Positions 46,741 to 57,638 of a stretch of DNA of 64,000 nucleotides are shown piece by piece; positions within the stretch are counted from its first letter, which is position 1, and the number at the start of each line of letters is the position of its first letter. The translations under genes were made by a program, and so were the position numbers. The stretch comes from Metallosphaera sedula DSM 5348 (GTDB lineage: Archaea; Thermoproteota; Thermoprotei_A; Sulfolobales; Sulfolobaceae). Below the pieces are notes generated by a model. It did not search any database. It worked only from the letters and a program-made list of their open reading frames with translations, and was not told where the DNA came from. The stretch is from positions 1,958,001-2,022,000 of the forward strand of contig NC_009440.1 of the NCBI RefSeq assembly GCF_000016605.1, in the 5' to 3' direction.

Positions 46741-47958
46741 ATGAACCTGTTAGCGTTTGCTGTTGTTATAGTCACCTACGCACTAATAGCAACTAGGGGA
46801 GTTTCTGGAATACCCCCTTGGGCCTCCATGTTTTTCGGGGGTGTAATGATGATAGTGACGGGTGTTATTACTCCTCAGGAGGGATTTGCGTCTATCAACC
46901 TTGACGTCGTCCTTTTCCTCATTACCCTCTTCACCTTCGCCTCTGCCCTGGAGGTTTCAGACTTTCTAAAATACTTAGGATTTTATATTGTAAATAAGTT
47001 CAAGACGCCCTCTAGAACTCTTTTTGGGGTGTTGCTCTTCTCCGGTTTGCTGTCAAATCTGGTGACCAATGACGGTGTCTCGGCTAGCTGGACGCCAGTA
47101 ATACTTGAAAGCAGTAAGAAACTTGGAGTGGATGAGAAACCATTCCTGTACGCGCTAGCATTTGGAGTTACAATTGGAAGCGTAATGCTCCCCACCGGAA
47201 ACCCACAAAATCTTCTAATAGCCCTAGATGCCGGTCTGAAGAATCCCTTCATCGAGTTTGCGATGATCTTGGTACTGCCCACGCTGATCAACCTTGTCCT
47301 ATCGTACCCCATTTTACTCCTACTATTTAGGAAGGAACTTAAGAGTGACGGAGAGATTGGCCATTTTCAGGAAAAAATAGAGGACCCTGTCACTGCCTAC
47401 ACATCTCTGGCTCTACTGGGTATTACTGTAGTTTTATTTTTCTCACTTAGTTTTCTCGGAATAGACATAGTCCTAGGTTCCCTTACCACTTCGTCTATCC
47501 TTATCCTAGTCTCCAAAAGGAGGAGAGAAATCATTAGGAGGATGGATTGGTCTACCATTTTGTTCTTCATAGGATTGTTCATGTTTACAGAGGGCATGAT
47601 AAAGGGTGGGGTCCTGAGTGCCATAGTCCGCTATCTTCCATCCCCGTCGTCCGTCTTTACCATTATGCTGGTAAGCGTTCTGGTTAGCCAATTGCTTAGC
47701 AACGTACCCCTGGTCGCAATATACATCCCTGTGATGATTTCCTCTGGTGCCACGTCTCCGCTGGATTGGCTCGCCCTAGCCGCAGGTAGCACAATAGCTG
47801 GCAACTTCACGTTAATAGGAGCAGCTAGTAATGTGATAATCTCAGAGTCTTCAGAAAGTAGGGGAGGAAAAGGATTTGGATTTATAGAGTTTATTAAAAA
47901 CTCTGTTCCTCTGTTGATAGTAAATTTTCTAGTTCTCTACCTATTTCTTAGGCTGTAG
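46741..47958 (+). CDS. Anion transporter of the ArsB/NhaD/SLC13 (IT) superfamily
   Basis: 405 residues with about 11 membrane helices. The helical hairpin motif LLSNLVTNDGVSASWTPV, then LPTGNPQNLLIALDAG (Asn/Pro loop), and the repeated SNVPLVAIYIP near the end match IT-family carriers, which move dicarboxylates, arsenite or sulfate. The exact substrate is uncertain. ATG 46741; the last 18 bases overlap the convergent acyl-CoA dehydrogenase. Confidence 0.8.
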   Translation: MNLLAFAVVIVTYALIATRGVSGIPPWASMFFGGVMMIVTGVITPQEGFASINLDVVLFLITLFTFASALEVSDFLKYLGFYIVNKFKTPSRTLFGVLLFSGLLSNLVTNDGVSASWTPVILESSKKLGVDEKPFLYALAFGVTIGSVMLPTGNPQNLLIALDAGLKNPFIEFAMILVLPTLINLVLSYPILLLLFRKELKSDGEIGHFQEKIEDPVTAYTSLALLGITVVLFFSLSFLGIDIVLGSLTTSSILILVSKRRREIIRRMDWSTILFFIGLFMFTEGMIKGGVLSAIVRYLPSPSSVFTIMLVSVLVSQLLSNVPLVAIYIPVMISSGATSPLDWLALAAGSTIAGNFTLIGAASNVIISESSESRGGKGFGFIEFIKNSVPLLIVNFLVLYLFLRL

Positions 47959-49077
47959 GGCCCTGGATACCGCTATAAGCTGCATCTCATTTGTTCCTTC
48001 TGCAATCTCCATAATCTTAGCGTCCCTATATAGCCTCTCAACCTTCGAGCCTCTGTTTAGCCCATGTCCTCCAAATATATGTAAGGCAGTCCTACTAACT
48101 TCAGCTGCGGTTATAGCAGCCATATACTTGGCCATACTGGCCTCAGTTAACGCCTCTATTCCCTTGTCGAGCATGTAGGCTGCCCTCATGGTCAGTAGCC
48201 TTGATGCCTCAACCTTTACTAGTGCATCTGCTAGGTTAAAGGATATCCACTCCTGTTCAAGGAGAGATTTTCCAAATTGTTTTCTCGATGCAGCCCTGTT
48301 AACTGCATCTTCTAAAGCCCCCCTGGCTATACCCACAGCTATACCGGCATAACCGTTTCTGCTTACCATCAATGCCTTTATTGCCCCCCTGAAGGCGTCT
48401 CCTTCCTTGCCTATAATTGAGTCCTTTGGAACCCTAGCGTTGTTAAACTTCACGTAGGACACTCCAGCTCCCCTGATCCCCATAAGGTCTAGTTTGTGAA
48501 CCTCTATCCCAGGGGTCTTTGTGTCCACAAGTAGCATTGAGATGCCCTGCCTATCTCCCGGATTACCGCTTGTCCTTGCCAGAACTACCATCTTCGTGGA
48601 AAACGATGCCCCACTCGTGAAGATTTTCTCCCCATTAATGACTAGCTCGTTTCCTTCTAACTTCGCTGTCGTCTGAAGCGCACCAAGATCAGATCCAGCG
48701 CCAGGCTCTGTAAGTGCTACAGCGTAAATTTCCTTTCCCTTAACCCCTTCCTCTATCCACGTCTTGGCTGAGTCCCCTCCAACTGAGACTAGAAGCTGAA
48801 GGGCATTCAGCTGGGTATGAAGGCTGTGTGACGCTCCGCCACTCTCCGCACCCAGTTCCTCCGTGGCAATGGCGAAGGCTACCTCACCTAGCCCCAGGCC
48901 ACCATATTGGGGTGGAATCTTCATTCCTAGAAGTCCCATTTCTCCAAAGTCCTTTACTATCTTCTCTCCTCCTTCGTTCTTTTCATCCATAGCCTTGGCG
49001 TACTCCCTAACAACTTTCTGGGCGTAGTCCCTCACTTTCTCCTTGTACTCAAGTTGTTCCTTTGTTAACTCGAACAT
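47941..49077 (-). CDS. Acyl-CoA dehydrogenase
   Basis: 378 residues, FAD enzyme that makes the 2,3-double bond in acyl-CoA. Motifs: YAVALTEPGAGSDLGALQT (FAD/substrate loop), then RQFGKSLLEQEWISFNLADAL, and the C-terminal LYRDAKIMEIAEGTNEMQ with the catalytic Glu base in EGTNE. The acceptor would be an ETF not in this window. It pairs in theme with the acyl-CoA thioesterase, pointing to acyl-CoA turnover. Chain preference is not deducible. Confidence 0.94.
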   Translation of the reverse strand: MFELTKEQLEYKEKVRDYAQKVVREYAKAMDEKNEGGEKIVKDFGEMGLLGMKIPPQYGGLGLGEVAFAIATEELGAESGGASHSLHTQLNALQLLVSVGGDSAKTWIEEGVKGKEIYAVALTEPGAGSDLGALQTTAKLEGNELVINGEKIFTSGASFSTKMVVLARTSGNPGDRQGISMLLVDTKTPGIEVHKLDLMGIRGAGVSYVKFNNARVPKDSIIGKEGDAFRGAIKALMVSRNGYAGIAVGIARGALEDAVNRAASRKQFGKSLLEQEWISFNLADALVKVEASRLLTMRAAYMLDKGIEALTEASMAKYMAAITAAEVSRTALHIFGGHGLNRGSKVERLYRDAKIMEIAEGTNEMQLIAVSRALQPKK

Positions 49078-49127
49078 GGCTATCAGTCTCTGAAAGGTAT
49101 AAATGATATTAAACTTTACCTTAACCT

Positions 49128-50930
49128 CTAGTGCAAATTATCTACAAAATCTGATCCACGTAATAAGAGGCCATGAGCTCTCTCAGCAAGCGTGGGATTG
49201 AAAGAGGGCTGATAGGGACTTCCGGTGTCTATCACGATGAACTTAGAAACTTCACCTAACTTGATAGAAAAATACTCTAGCTCTTGGAGAATATTTCCTC
49301 CAAGGGAGACGTTGGCCTTACCATCCGAGATCAAGAAGACTAGGGGATTTAGCTTTCTTCTGGATCTCCTCTCCCTGTTCACGATTTGCAAGGCTAGGTA
49401 CAGGGCCATGGACATGGGGGTCTTACCAGCAGGACGAACCCCGTTGACGAACTCCTCGACTTTTCTCAAGTTTCTGGTTAGGGGAACGTCATATCTGGCC
49501 TCCGATCCTGAGAAAGTTACGAGACCAACCTTGCTCCTCACTTGGTATGCCTTCTGGAGCAACTCCCTAAGTATGGCCTTTGCGACTAGAATTCGCCTGG
49601 AAAAGTCCATGGACCTGCTAGAGTCCAGGAGAAGTAGGATGGGTATCGCTCCCTGGGTCTCCAGGCTCTTCATGACTAGGTCATCTGGGTTAAGCCAGTT
49701 CCTTCGATCTAGGGCCATGTTAATCAGGGAGGAGTGAAGATCCAGATGAATCCCGCCACCCCTAAACCTGCCGGTGATGGTATCGAATATTCCACCTTTT
49801 CCGAAGCCAGTTCCAGGTGACTTCGTCTTGGGTAAATCTGGCTTTATTGAGAGGTTAATTTCTTGTTCCTGTTTTTCCTGCCTACTGCCACCTGAGGAAT
49901 TGGTGTCACTCGTAGTGTTGCCTTGAACCTCTCCTTGATTCCTGGGGAGACTACTGGAGCGAGCTGAGGCACGCCTCTCGCTTACCCTGTGATGTAACAC
50001 GAATTCCAGGGCTTGCTTCGCTTCCTCCTCATCCACCTCCGTCTTACCACTTAGGGCTGCGAGGGCCTTTGCTACCTTTACCGCTGCTATCATTGCCCTG
50101 GTACTGGAGGATTGAGACAGAATCTCCTCTGCCAGATATTGCATCAGCTTATCGGGAATTTTAACTGTGGGCAAGATCTCCTTTGCCTTAAGGATTTTCT
50201 CCCTGAGTTGGGCTTCCTCTTCTTGGTACTTAGAGAGAAACTCCTCTGGATTTCTCTCAAATTCCTCAACTCGCTTTGAGATCTCTATGAGCTCCTCAGG
50301 GCTCCCAGGGGACTCTGCCTCCACGGATATGGCAAATCTATCCAGTAGCTGTGGCCTTAATTCTCCCTCTTCCGGGTTCATGGTCCCGATCAGGATGAAA
50401 TCTGCAGGATGAATGATGGAGATGCCTTCTCTCTCCACCACGTTAAACTTAGAGGCCGCGGCATCTAGAATTGCGTTCACCACCTCGTCGGGAAGTAAGT
50501 TCACTTCGTCTATGTATAGAATCCCCCTGTTCGCGAGGGCCAATAGACCTGGTTCAAGACCCCTTTCCCCTTCCTTTAGGACCCTCTTTATGTCGAGGGT
50601 GCCCACAACCCTGTCGAGGGTGGCACTCACAGGTAACTCGACTATCCTCATTCTTCTCCTAGCCCTGGGAAGTCTCTGGCCTTGATCTACCCTCGCCCTG
50701 CACCCGTTGCACATCCTTTCCCTATGGTCTGGATCGCAGGAAAAGGGGCAATCAGCTACCACCTCTATCTCTGGCAAGAGGTTGGCCAGAGCCCTTACAG
50801 CCGTGGACTTGGCTACTCCCTTGGGTCCCTTGATTAGCACACCTGTGATGGTTGGATCAACTGCAACGAGGAGAAGGGCTTTCTTTAATCTCTCTTGACC
50901 CACAATGGCACTGAAGGGAAAAGACCTCAC
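49128..50930 (-). CDS. ChlI-ChlD fusion, ATPase component of the metal chelatase
   Basis: 600 residues. The N-terminal ~320 residues are an AAA+ ChlI/CobS module: Walker A GPKGVAKS (35-42), Walker B LYIDEVNLL near 137, and a Cys cluster (61, 65, 74, 77; CPFSC and CNGC) typical of archaeal ChlI. The C-terminal ~200 residues are a VWA domain with MIDAS LLLDSSRSMDFS and GKTPMSMAL. An acidic/Ser-rich linker joins them. With CobN just upstream (4-base overlap) it forms the cobaltochelatase that puts Co into the corrin ring. Confidence 0.9.
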   Translation of the reverse strand: MRSFPFSAIVGQERLKKALLLVAVDPTITGVLIKGPKGVAKSTAVRALANLLPEIEVVADCPFSCDPDHRERMCNGCRARVDQGQRLPRARRRMRIVELPVSATLDRVVGTLDIKRVLKEGERGLEPGLLALANRGILYIDEVNLLPDEVVNAILDAAASKFNVVEREGISIIHPADFILIGTMNPEEGELRPQLLDRFAISVEAESPGSPEELIEISKRVEEFERNPEEFLSKYQEEEAQLREKILKAKEILPTVKIPDKLMQYLAEEILSQSSSTRAMIAAVKVAKALAALSGKTEVDEEEAKQALEFVLHHRVSERRASARSSSLPRNQGEVQGNTTSDTNSSGGSRQEKQEQEINLSIKPDLPKTKSPGTGFGKGGIFDTITGRFRGGGIHLDLHSSLINMALDRRNWLNPDDLVMKSLETQGAIPILLLLDSSRSMDFSRRILVAKAILRELLQKAYQVRSKVGLVTFSGSEARYDVPLTRNLRKVEEFVNGVRPAGKTPMSMALYLALQIVNRERRSRRKLNPLVFLISDGKANVSLGGNILQELEYFSIKLGEVSKFIVIDTGSPYQPSFNPTLAERAHGLLLRGSDFVDNLH

Positions 50931-53900
50931 TCTAGCTCTCCCTCTATCTGCGAGTAAACGTTTAACAGTTGCTTGTCAATCTCCTTTGAAGGCCTCCATA
51001 TGCCCCTGTTTTTTGCCTCTATCAGCCTTCTCGTTATCTCCTCGAGGGCGTATGGATTAACCTCATTGAACCAGTTTCTCATTCGTTCATTCAACACTAT
51101 CTTGGAGGCAACGTTATTGAAGATCTGATCATTTACCAGTCTAGTGGTAGCTGCCCATCCATAAAGATGCTCAACTTTCTTGAGGATCTCTGTGGCTCCC
51201 CTGTACCCAAACCTCATCTGCGAGTTAAGCCATGAGTCGTTGAGAAGCTTTCCAATGCTTACCCTCTCTATCTCCTCCCTGAACAGCCTAAGCTGAGGCC
51301 TGTTAGGATTGGAGGTATCCTCATACATCAGCTCAGGGTTCCTGCCTATCTTCTTACAAGCTAGGTAGAGCCCTCCCACGTAGCTGTAGTTACAGCTATC
51401 GTCCAGGATGTCTATCTCGTCTATCTCCCTCTTGTGGACTATCATTTCCACGTTCTCAATGGCCCTCTTCAACGAGTCTGTGGCCCTTATACCGTTCTTC
51501 CCTTTCCCGTATGCGTATCCTAACCAGTCAAGGTATACGTCCCCAAGCTCCGATTCCTGGTTCCACACCCCAGACTCTATGGCGTGGCTCACCCCAGAAC
51601 CGTAAGCCCCTGGCTTAGCTGAGAACACGTGATATTTGAGGGAGTTGGCCCTTGGATAATTAAGGCTTTCTGGCTCGTTAAGGGAGGATACCAATTGCGT
51701 TGCCTCGTCCAACAGCTCCACGATGTTCATTAGGTTATCTCTCACGATACCGCTAACGTTGATTACCACGTCAATTCTAGGTCTCTGGAGTTCATCTAAT
51801 GGTATTGGTTTAACTCCCTGAACCCTCTTGGTTATGGGGTTCCACACAGGTGTCACGCCCAGGGTCCTGAGAATTTGGGCCACTAGCTCTCCGTCTGATC
51901 TGAAAACGTCAGTTGACCAGAGTATGAAGCCTATTGCCCTTGGATACCTGCCGTTCTTCCTGTAGAAAGTATCTATCAGTTTCTCAGCTAACAAGGCACC
52001 CGTTTGCCAGGCCGACTGCGTTGGTATCTTCCAAAGGTCAACTGCATAGAAGTTCCTCCCAGTGGGGAGGACGTCATACCTTCCCCTGGTAATTGAGCCC
52101 GATGGACCAGGCTCCACAAATCTCCCATTTAGCGCCTCCATTAGACTTTCCCTCTCCAGGTTCACGGACTCGAGAACCTTGGTGAGGACGTAATTCTCCT
52201 TTTCGGGTAACTTAGTTTGGCCTTGAATGGCACTGATCACCATCTCCTTAGCCTTCTCCCTACCATATGTCTTTACCAAGGAATCCTCCTCGAATCTCGT
52301 CGCCGTAACAACATATTCCGCTAAGTCCTCCTCAGACGGCACATCCCCCAGTACGTGAAGTCCCTTGGAGATGGTTGAATCCTTAAAGATGTTGAGCCTG
52401 TGCTCGATCTCGTGTGTGGCCTTATCTGGATCAGTGAAGTCCACTGTCAACCCTATCTTCTCAGCGGTCTCCTTGATCTTGTTAAGTACCAGCTTCTGCC
52501 TAACCTCGTTATCCGCCCTTTCCGCCTCCTCGTATTCCTCTATCATGTCCTCTAGTTTCCTAGCTTCTTCAGGTATCTCATCGAACATGGTGGGAGGAGA
52601 GAGATGATCCACTAGAACTGCGTAACTTCTCCTCTTTGCAGTTATGCCCTCCCCAGGCACGTTCATGGAATATATGTAAAGGTGGGGTAACTCGCCCACG
52701 GAAATTTGTGGGAAGCAGGCAGGGGATAATCCCACCCCCTTACCGGGCGTAAACTCTAAGGTACCGTGAGTCCCCACATGGATTATCACATCAGCCCCAA
52801 ATCCCTTAGCTATCCACCTGTAGAAGGCTAACCAGAAGTGGGGAACCGGCAGATCAGAGTTATGAACTAACCTGATCGCGTTCTCCTCGTCCTGCCACGT
52901 AACCCTCTTTGGTTGAACCCCCACAAACACGTTGCCGAAAACGAGACCAGGTATGATGAACTTCTCGCCGTCAAACATGTATTCCCTGGTTCCAGGCTTC
53001 AGCTCTCCCCAGGTTTCAATCACCCTCTTTCTGGCCTCTTCAGGGAGGGTACTGAATAATTCCATGTAGTCTTTGTAGCTAAGGGTTCCAGCTGTGCCAG
53101 CCCTGAGGATATCCTCGAGGGAGTTCCACCTAGTTTCTGGAAAGGCCCTGCTCAATATGATTTGCTTGACCAAATCCTCCCCACTAGAGGGAAGATCCTT
53201 CACGGTATATCCACGTCTCTTCAGGAGGTGCATGATCTCAACGGTCGTCTGTAGCGTATCCAATCCCGTGGCAGTGCCTATGTTTGCCTCCAGGTCCTTG
53301 TATGCTGAGGCGCTATGGAGGATGATGGCAATTCTTTTCTCGCTGTTAGGTTTATACCTGAGGTCTATCCATCTCCTTACCCTGGAAACCAGGTACTCAA
53401 CTTGATCCCTCGCAGGGCTCAAAATCCTGTAGGTGTAGTTGCCAGACTTAACAACCTTTATCGTTCCCACTAGGATGGGTTCTATGGTCCCGTTGAGCTC
53501 CGGCATCATGACGCTCATCATGGTTCCTATGGGATCTAGACCCTTGGAGGAGAGCCACTCGTTCTCAGTCTTGTAATAATCTATAACTCCTTGGAACACG
53601 GGAACGTTTAGCCTTTGAAGGATAGTGGAATCCCAGTTCTTGATAAGGGAAAAGGATAGAAGACTTATCACCGCGTCCACTATGGGCTTCCCATCAATCA
53701 TGAAGTACCTCTGAATCGCCTCGTCATTTCCCTCTATTCCCCTATCCTTGCTCCCAAATCCTTGCACGAAAACTGGTATAGGGGTGATTCCGTGCCTCTC
53801 CAAACTTGAAATTATTGCATCAACCACGCCCAGGTCCCTGTCAGTCCAGGCTGTCCTGTAGAAGAGAATTCCCACCCTTTTCCCAGAATCACCAACCCTA

Positions 53901-54385
53901 TCTAGAAAGTCCCTCACTTCACTGAAGGGTTCTGCGAACCTCGGGTGGTATATCCCCGAGAAGGGGAGTGGTTTAGGCTCCTGTGCGGTGATGTCAGGAT
54001 ACTTTAGACTAAGCAGGTAAAGAATGAGATTCTTGATGTTTACCTCTCCGCCATACGAATAGTAAGCCGATACCTTCCCAAGGGCCTCTGGAGGAGCCTT
54101 GTTGTAGTTACTTAACGCAGGATCTACGACCACCACGACCTCCTTTCTTCTCAGGATTGGGGAAAGCTTCTCCATTATTTCCTGGTAAAGCTGTTCGCTC
54201 GAGAAGTGGTGAATGAAGACCACGTCAGCGCTCTCAAGAAATCTCATGAAGTTATCGTCGATGGGATCCAGCCTGGGATATTTGATCCTTAACTCGACTC
54301 CCAGTTCCTGGGCCTTCTCCACGAAGGTTCTTATCACAGAACCGTTCCAGCCTATGAGGATGGCTAATTTCCTATCCTGGATCAT
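50927..54385 (-). CDS. cobN: Cobaltochelatase CobN subunit
   Basis: 1152 residues, the large subunit of the ATP-dependent cobalt (or Mg) chelatase. Matching segments include VIIHVGTHGTLEFTPGKGVG, AIGFILWSTDVFRSDGELVAQ and LKYHVFSAKPGAYGSGVSHA, hallmarks of CobN/BchH. In bacteria CobN works in the aerobic B12 route with CobS/CobT; here the ChlI-ChlD fusion takes that part. CobN is the first gene of the operon; start ATG 54385, with pibD divergent. Cobalt rather than Mg is preferred because cbi genes lie nearby. Confidence 0.93.
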   Translation of the reverse strand: MIQDRKLAILIGWNGSVIRTFVEKAQELGVELRIKYPRLDPIDDNFMRFLESADVVFIHHFSSEQLYQEIMEKLSPILRRKEVVVVVDPALSNYNKAPPEALGKVSAYYSYGGEVNIKNLILYLLSLKYPDITAQEPKPLPFSGIYHPRFAEPFSEVRDFLDRVGDSGKRVGILFYRTAWTDRDLGVVDAIISSLERHGITPIPVFVQGFGSKDRGIEGNDEAIQRYFMIDGKPIVDAVISLLSFSLIKNWDSTILQRLNVPVFQGVIDYYKTENEWLSSKGLDPIGTMMSVMMPELNGTIEPILVGTIKVVKSGNYTYRILSPARDQVEYLVSRVRRWIDLRYKPNSEKRIAIILHSASAYKDLEANIGTATGLDTLQTTVEIMHLLKRRGYTVKDLPSSGEDLVKQIILSRAFPETRWNSLEDILRAGTAGTLSYKDYMELFSTLPEEARKRVIETWGELKPGTREYMFDGEKFIIPGLVFGNVFVGVQPKRVTWQDEENAIRLVHNSDLPVPHFWLAFYRWIAKGFGADVIIHVGTHGTLEFTPGKGVGLSPACFPQISVGELPHLYIYSMNVPGEGITAKRRSYAVLVDHLSPPTMFDEIPEEARKLEDMIEEYEEAERADNEVRQKLVLNKIKETAEKIGLTVDFTDPDKATHEIEHRLNIFKDSTISKGLHVLGDVPSEEDLAEYVVTATRFEEDSLVKTYGREKAKEMVISAIQGQTKLPEKENYVLTKVLESVNLERESLMEALNGRFVEPGPSGSITRGRYDVLPTGRNFYAVDLWKIPTQSAWQTGALLAEKLIDTFYRKNGRYPRAIGFILWSTDVFRSDGELVAQILRTLGVTPVWNPITKRVQGVKPIPLDELQRPRIDVVINVSGIVRDNLMNIVELLDEATQLVSSLNEPESLNYPRANSLKYHVFSAKPGAYGSGVSHAIESGVWNQESELGDVYLDWLGYAYGKGKNGIRATDSLKRAIENVEMIVHKREIDEIDILDDSCNYSYVGGLYLACKKIGRNPELMYEDTSNPNRPQLRLFREEIERVSIGKLLNDSWLNSQMRFGYRGATEILKKVEHLYGWAATTRLVNDQIFNNVASKIVLNERMRNWFNEVNPYALEEITRRLIEAKNRGIWRPSKEIDKQLLNVYSQIEGELE

Positions 54386-54417
54386 TCCTGGTTAGCCTAT
54401 CCATACAATACGGAAAA

Positions 54418-55219
<802 letters not shown>

Positions 55220-55255
55220 TGTTTAATAAGGGGTGAGCTTAATCAAGTATTTGAC

Positions 55256-56173
55256 TTGTATGTATCTAAGATTAAGATAGTTTCTGATCCCAGTAACGAG
55301 CTGGCTAAAACACTGGCCAAAAGATTAGAGGAGCTTGGATACTACGTGGTCAATGAGAATCCTGAGATCTACGTGTTCTTCTATCCCCTGGGAATTACTG
55401 TGAGAAAGATTCTAGGGTTGATAAGGGATAAGGCCACTGACCCGGTAGTCATCAGTGTGACAGATGACGGTAGTTATGTGATACCCGTCATCAAGGAACA
55501 TCGTGGTGGCTCCATCCTCGGAGGCATAATTGCAGATTTGATGGGGTCTCAACTTGTTCTCACGTCACGTACCTCACAGATGGGTATTTACAGCGTAGAG
55601 GAATTCGCGTGGATGAATGGGCTTGAGATAGACCCGAAGGTGGCAGACTCGCTGAACTTCAAACTTGTTAAGAACGGGAAGCTGAGGTTCTTCGTGGAGG
55701 ATAGGTTAGACCTTAAGGTGGTTGAGGGTTTCGAACCCGCGGACAGGTTAGAAAACGCTGACCTAGTCATAGGTGAAGAGTGCTCGGATCTTCCCACCTT
55801 AAGGCCCAAGAGACTGGTAATAGGGCTTGGATACTCCACAGGGGTTCCGCTTGAAGTCCTCTACTTTTCAATAGTTAGCACGATGAAATCGCTTCATGTG
55901 TATGAAAGGAGGTTGGATTTTATTGCTGTTCCTGAGATAAAGCAGGGAGATGAAAGGATCAAGAAGATAGGTAACATGCTAGGTGCGTCAATTATCTACG
56001 TTCCACTGGATCAGATTCGAGGTAGGAGTCAATCTACTCCATCCAGGGTTGCCAGGGATAGATTTGGTATTGATGGTGTATGCGAACCTTCGCTCGAGGC
56101 ACTTGGAACTAGAATTGTTCTTAAAAGAACTAAAAGGGCATATGGAGTAGTTACATGCTTGGGGGTTAAATGA
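55256..56173 (+). CDS. cbiG: Cobalt-precorrin-5A hydrolase CbiG
   Basis: 305 residues. CbiG opens the delta-lactone ring in the anaerobic corrin pathway. The N-terminal domain has PLGITVRKILGLI, then ISVTDDGSYVIPVIKEHRGG, the family's N-terminal core; the C-terminal part contains RLVIGLGYSTGVPLEVL, close to the CbiG C-terminal (CobE-like) domain. A 4-base overlap with CbiH (ATGA) shows a coupled pair. Start ATG at 55259 (MYV) is also possible. Confidence 0.87.
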   Translation: MYVSKIKIVSDPSNELAKTLAKRLEELGYYVVNENPEIYVFFYPLGITVRKILGLIRDKATDPVVISVTDDGSYVIPVIKEHRGGSILGGIIADLMGSQLVLTSRTSQMGIYSVEEFAWMNGLEIDPKVADSLNFKLVKNGKLRFFVEDRLDLKVVEGFEPADRLENADLVIGEECSDLPTLRPKRLVIGLGYSTGVPLEVLYFSIVSTMKSLHVYERRLDFIAVPEIKQGDERIKKIGNMLGASIIYVPLDQIRGRSQSTPSRVARDRFGIDGVCEPSLEALGTRIVLKRTKRAYGVVTCLGVK

Positions 56174-56814
56174 TCAAGGTTGTGGGGATAGGAGCTGGTG
56201 GAGACACCCTTACGCTTAAGGCAGTAAAGGAGCTGAGAAGTGCTAGCGTAGTTATAGGCTACTCTAGTTACGTTGATCTAGTCAAGGATTTCCTTAATCC
56301 CGACGCTCAGATCATGGAAAGCAAGGTAGAGGAAATAGAGTTGAGGGTTGCTCAAGCTCGCGAAATGAAGGACAGGAACACCGTAGTGATCAGTTCTGGC
56401 GACCCTATGGTTTTTGGCATGGGATCTCGCCTGTATGGAGACGCTGATGAGGTGATTCCAGGGATCACCGCAATTAGCCTCGCCGCTAGCCTGCTAAAGA
56501 TACCTCTTGATGATTACGCCGTGATAAATGCTAGCACATACTCAACAACTCTGGACAAAATCCTAGAGAAACTGAGGGCGACAATAGAGGCAAATTTCAC
56601 AATAGGGATATACAACCTTAATCCCGTGGGAAGGAGAGGGGACGCAAAGATGATAGAGAAGGAGATTAAGGATAAGGCGAGGGGATGGAACTTCTACATA
56701 GTTCGCAACGCTATGAGGAGAGAACAACGGGTTATTCATGGAAAGGTCGAGGAGTTGAACATTGACTACGTGGATATGAACTCGCTTCTCGTGCTCAAGA
56801 GATGGTTCAGATGA
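56170..56814 (+). CDS. cbiH: Cobalt-precorrin-3 (C17)-methyltransferase CbiH/CobJ
   Basis: 214 residues, SAM-dependent tetrapyrrole methylase. Motifs: VVGIGAGGDTLTLKAVKEL at the start, VVISSGDPMVFGMGS near 76, VIPGITAISLAASLLKIPLDDYAVI, and IGIYNLNPVGRRGDAKMIEKE near 146. It methylates C17 and contracts the ring in the anaerobic route. It is coupled to CbiG and overlaps the BtuF-like gene. Confidence 0.9.
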   Translation: MIKVVGIGAGGDTLTLKAVKELRSASVVIGYSSYVDLVKDFLNPDAQIMESKVEEIELRVAQAREMKDRNTVVISSGDPMVFGMGSRLYGDADEVIPGITAISLAASLLKIPLDDYAVINASTYSTTLDKILEKLRATIEANFTIGIYNLNPVGRRGDAKMIEKEIKDKARGWNFYIVRNAMRREQRVIHGKVEELNIDYVDMNSLLVLKRWFR

Positions 56815-57638
56815 GGAAAAAGATATTCAACGATGTGCTGAACGACTTCGTAGATGTGGAGAATCCCCCAAGGAGAGTGGTGAGCCTAGATCCTGCCTCC
56901 ACAGAAACCCTGTTCATGATAGGGGCAGGCGATCTGGTAGTGGGAACAGATGCCTTCAGTTACAGACCTCCAGAGGCCAGAAACAGGGTAAAGCTGGGAA
57001 GCTACACCCACGTTAAGTTTGAGATTTTGGATCAACTTGAGCCGGACATAATCTTCACCACGCTAGGAGCTCAAAAGGACCTTACATCAGAGCTAGAGCG
57101 AAAAGGTTATCCAGTTTACCCCTTGAGGGTGGCTACCACGGTTGGAGAAATCCTGAATAATATCCTTCTGGTTGGCAATGCCTCTGGTCATCAGGAAAGT
57201 TCTAGGTTACTTTATCTGGACCTCTTAAACAAATTGAACAGCTTACCTCACCCCGAGGTGAGGCCTCGGGTTTACGTAGAGCTTGACCTAGGAGGTCCCA
57301 TAACTCCTGGCTTCCCGTCACACATCAGCGACGGAATTTGGCTGGCCGGAGGAAAGAACGTATTTGACAGCCTAACTGATGCCTACGTGGAGCCAAGGGC
57401 AGATCAACTTAAGGAATTACAAGTAGACTTGATAATATATGAGCCCAAGAGGGAGAGACCAGAGGAATTGCAACGCTTTAGGGACTCTCTTAAAACTAGG
57501 GGACTTTCTCACATGTTAAATCTTCCGGTATACGTGAGCAGGGGAGATTTCCTAGCACATCAGGGACCTAGCTTTATTCAGGAGGTAATCCCGTGGATTA
57601 ACAAGGTCATTTTTTCCTGGTTACAAACCAAGAAATAA
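56811..57638 (+). CDS. BtuF-like corrinoid-binding protein without signal peptide
   Basis: 275 residues from ATG 56811 (overlap ATGA with cbiH; an in-frame ATG at 56802 is also possible). The fold of periplasmic B12/iron-siderophore binding proteins is recognisable: RVVSLDPASTETLFMIGAGD, then VKFEILDQLEPDIIFTT, and ISDGIWLAGGKNVFDS in the second lobe. No signal peptide or anchor is present, so the protein is cytosolic. Position after cbiH suggests it handles corrinoid intermediates or cobalt. The 3' end overlaps a membrane gene. Confidence 0.7.
   Translation: MRKKIFNDVLNDFVDVENPPRRVVSLDPASTETLFMIGAGDLVVGTDAFSYRPPEARNRVKLGSYTHVKFEILDQLEPDIIFTTLGAQKDLTSELERKGYPVYPLRVATTVGEILNNILLVGNASGHQESSRLLYLDLLNKLNSLPHPEVRPRVYVELDLGGPITPGFPSHISDGIWLAGGKNVFDSLTDAYVEPRADQLKELQVDLIIYEPKRERPEELQRFRDSLKTRGLSHMLNLPVYVSRGDFLAHQGPSFIQEVIPWINKVIFSWLQTKK

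Noticed and set aside
49225-49737. 170-residue plus-strand ORF inside the ChlI-ChlD gene
   Set aside because: It is opposite the VWA domain, whose MIDAS motif is clear on the minus strand.
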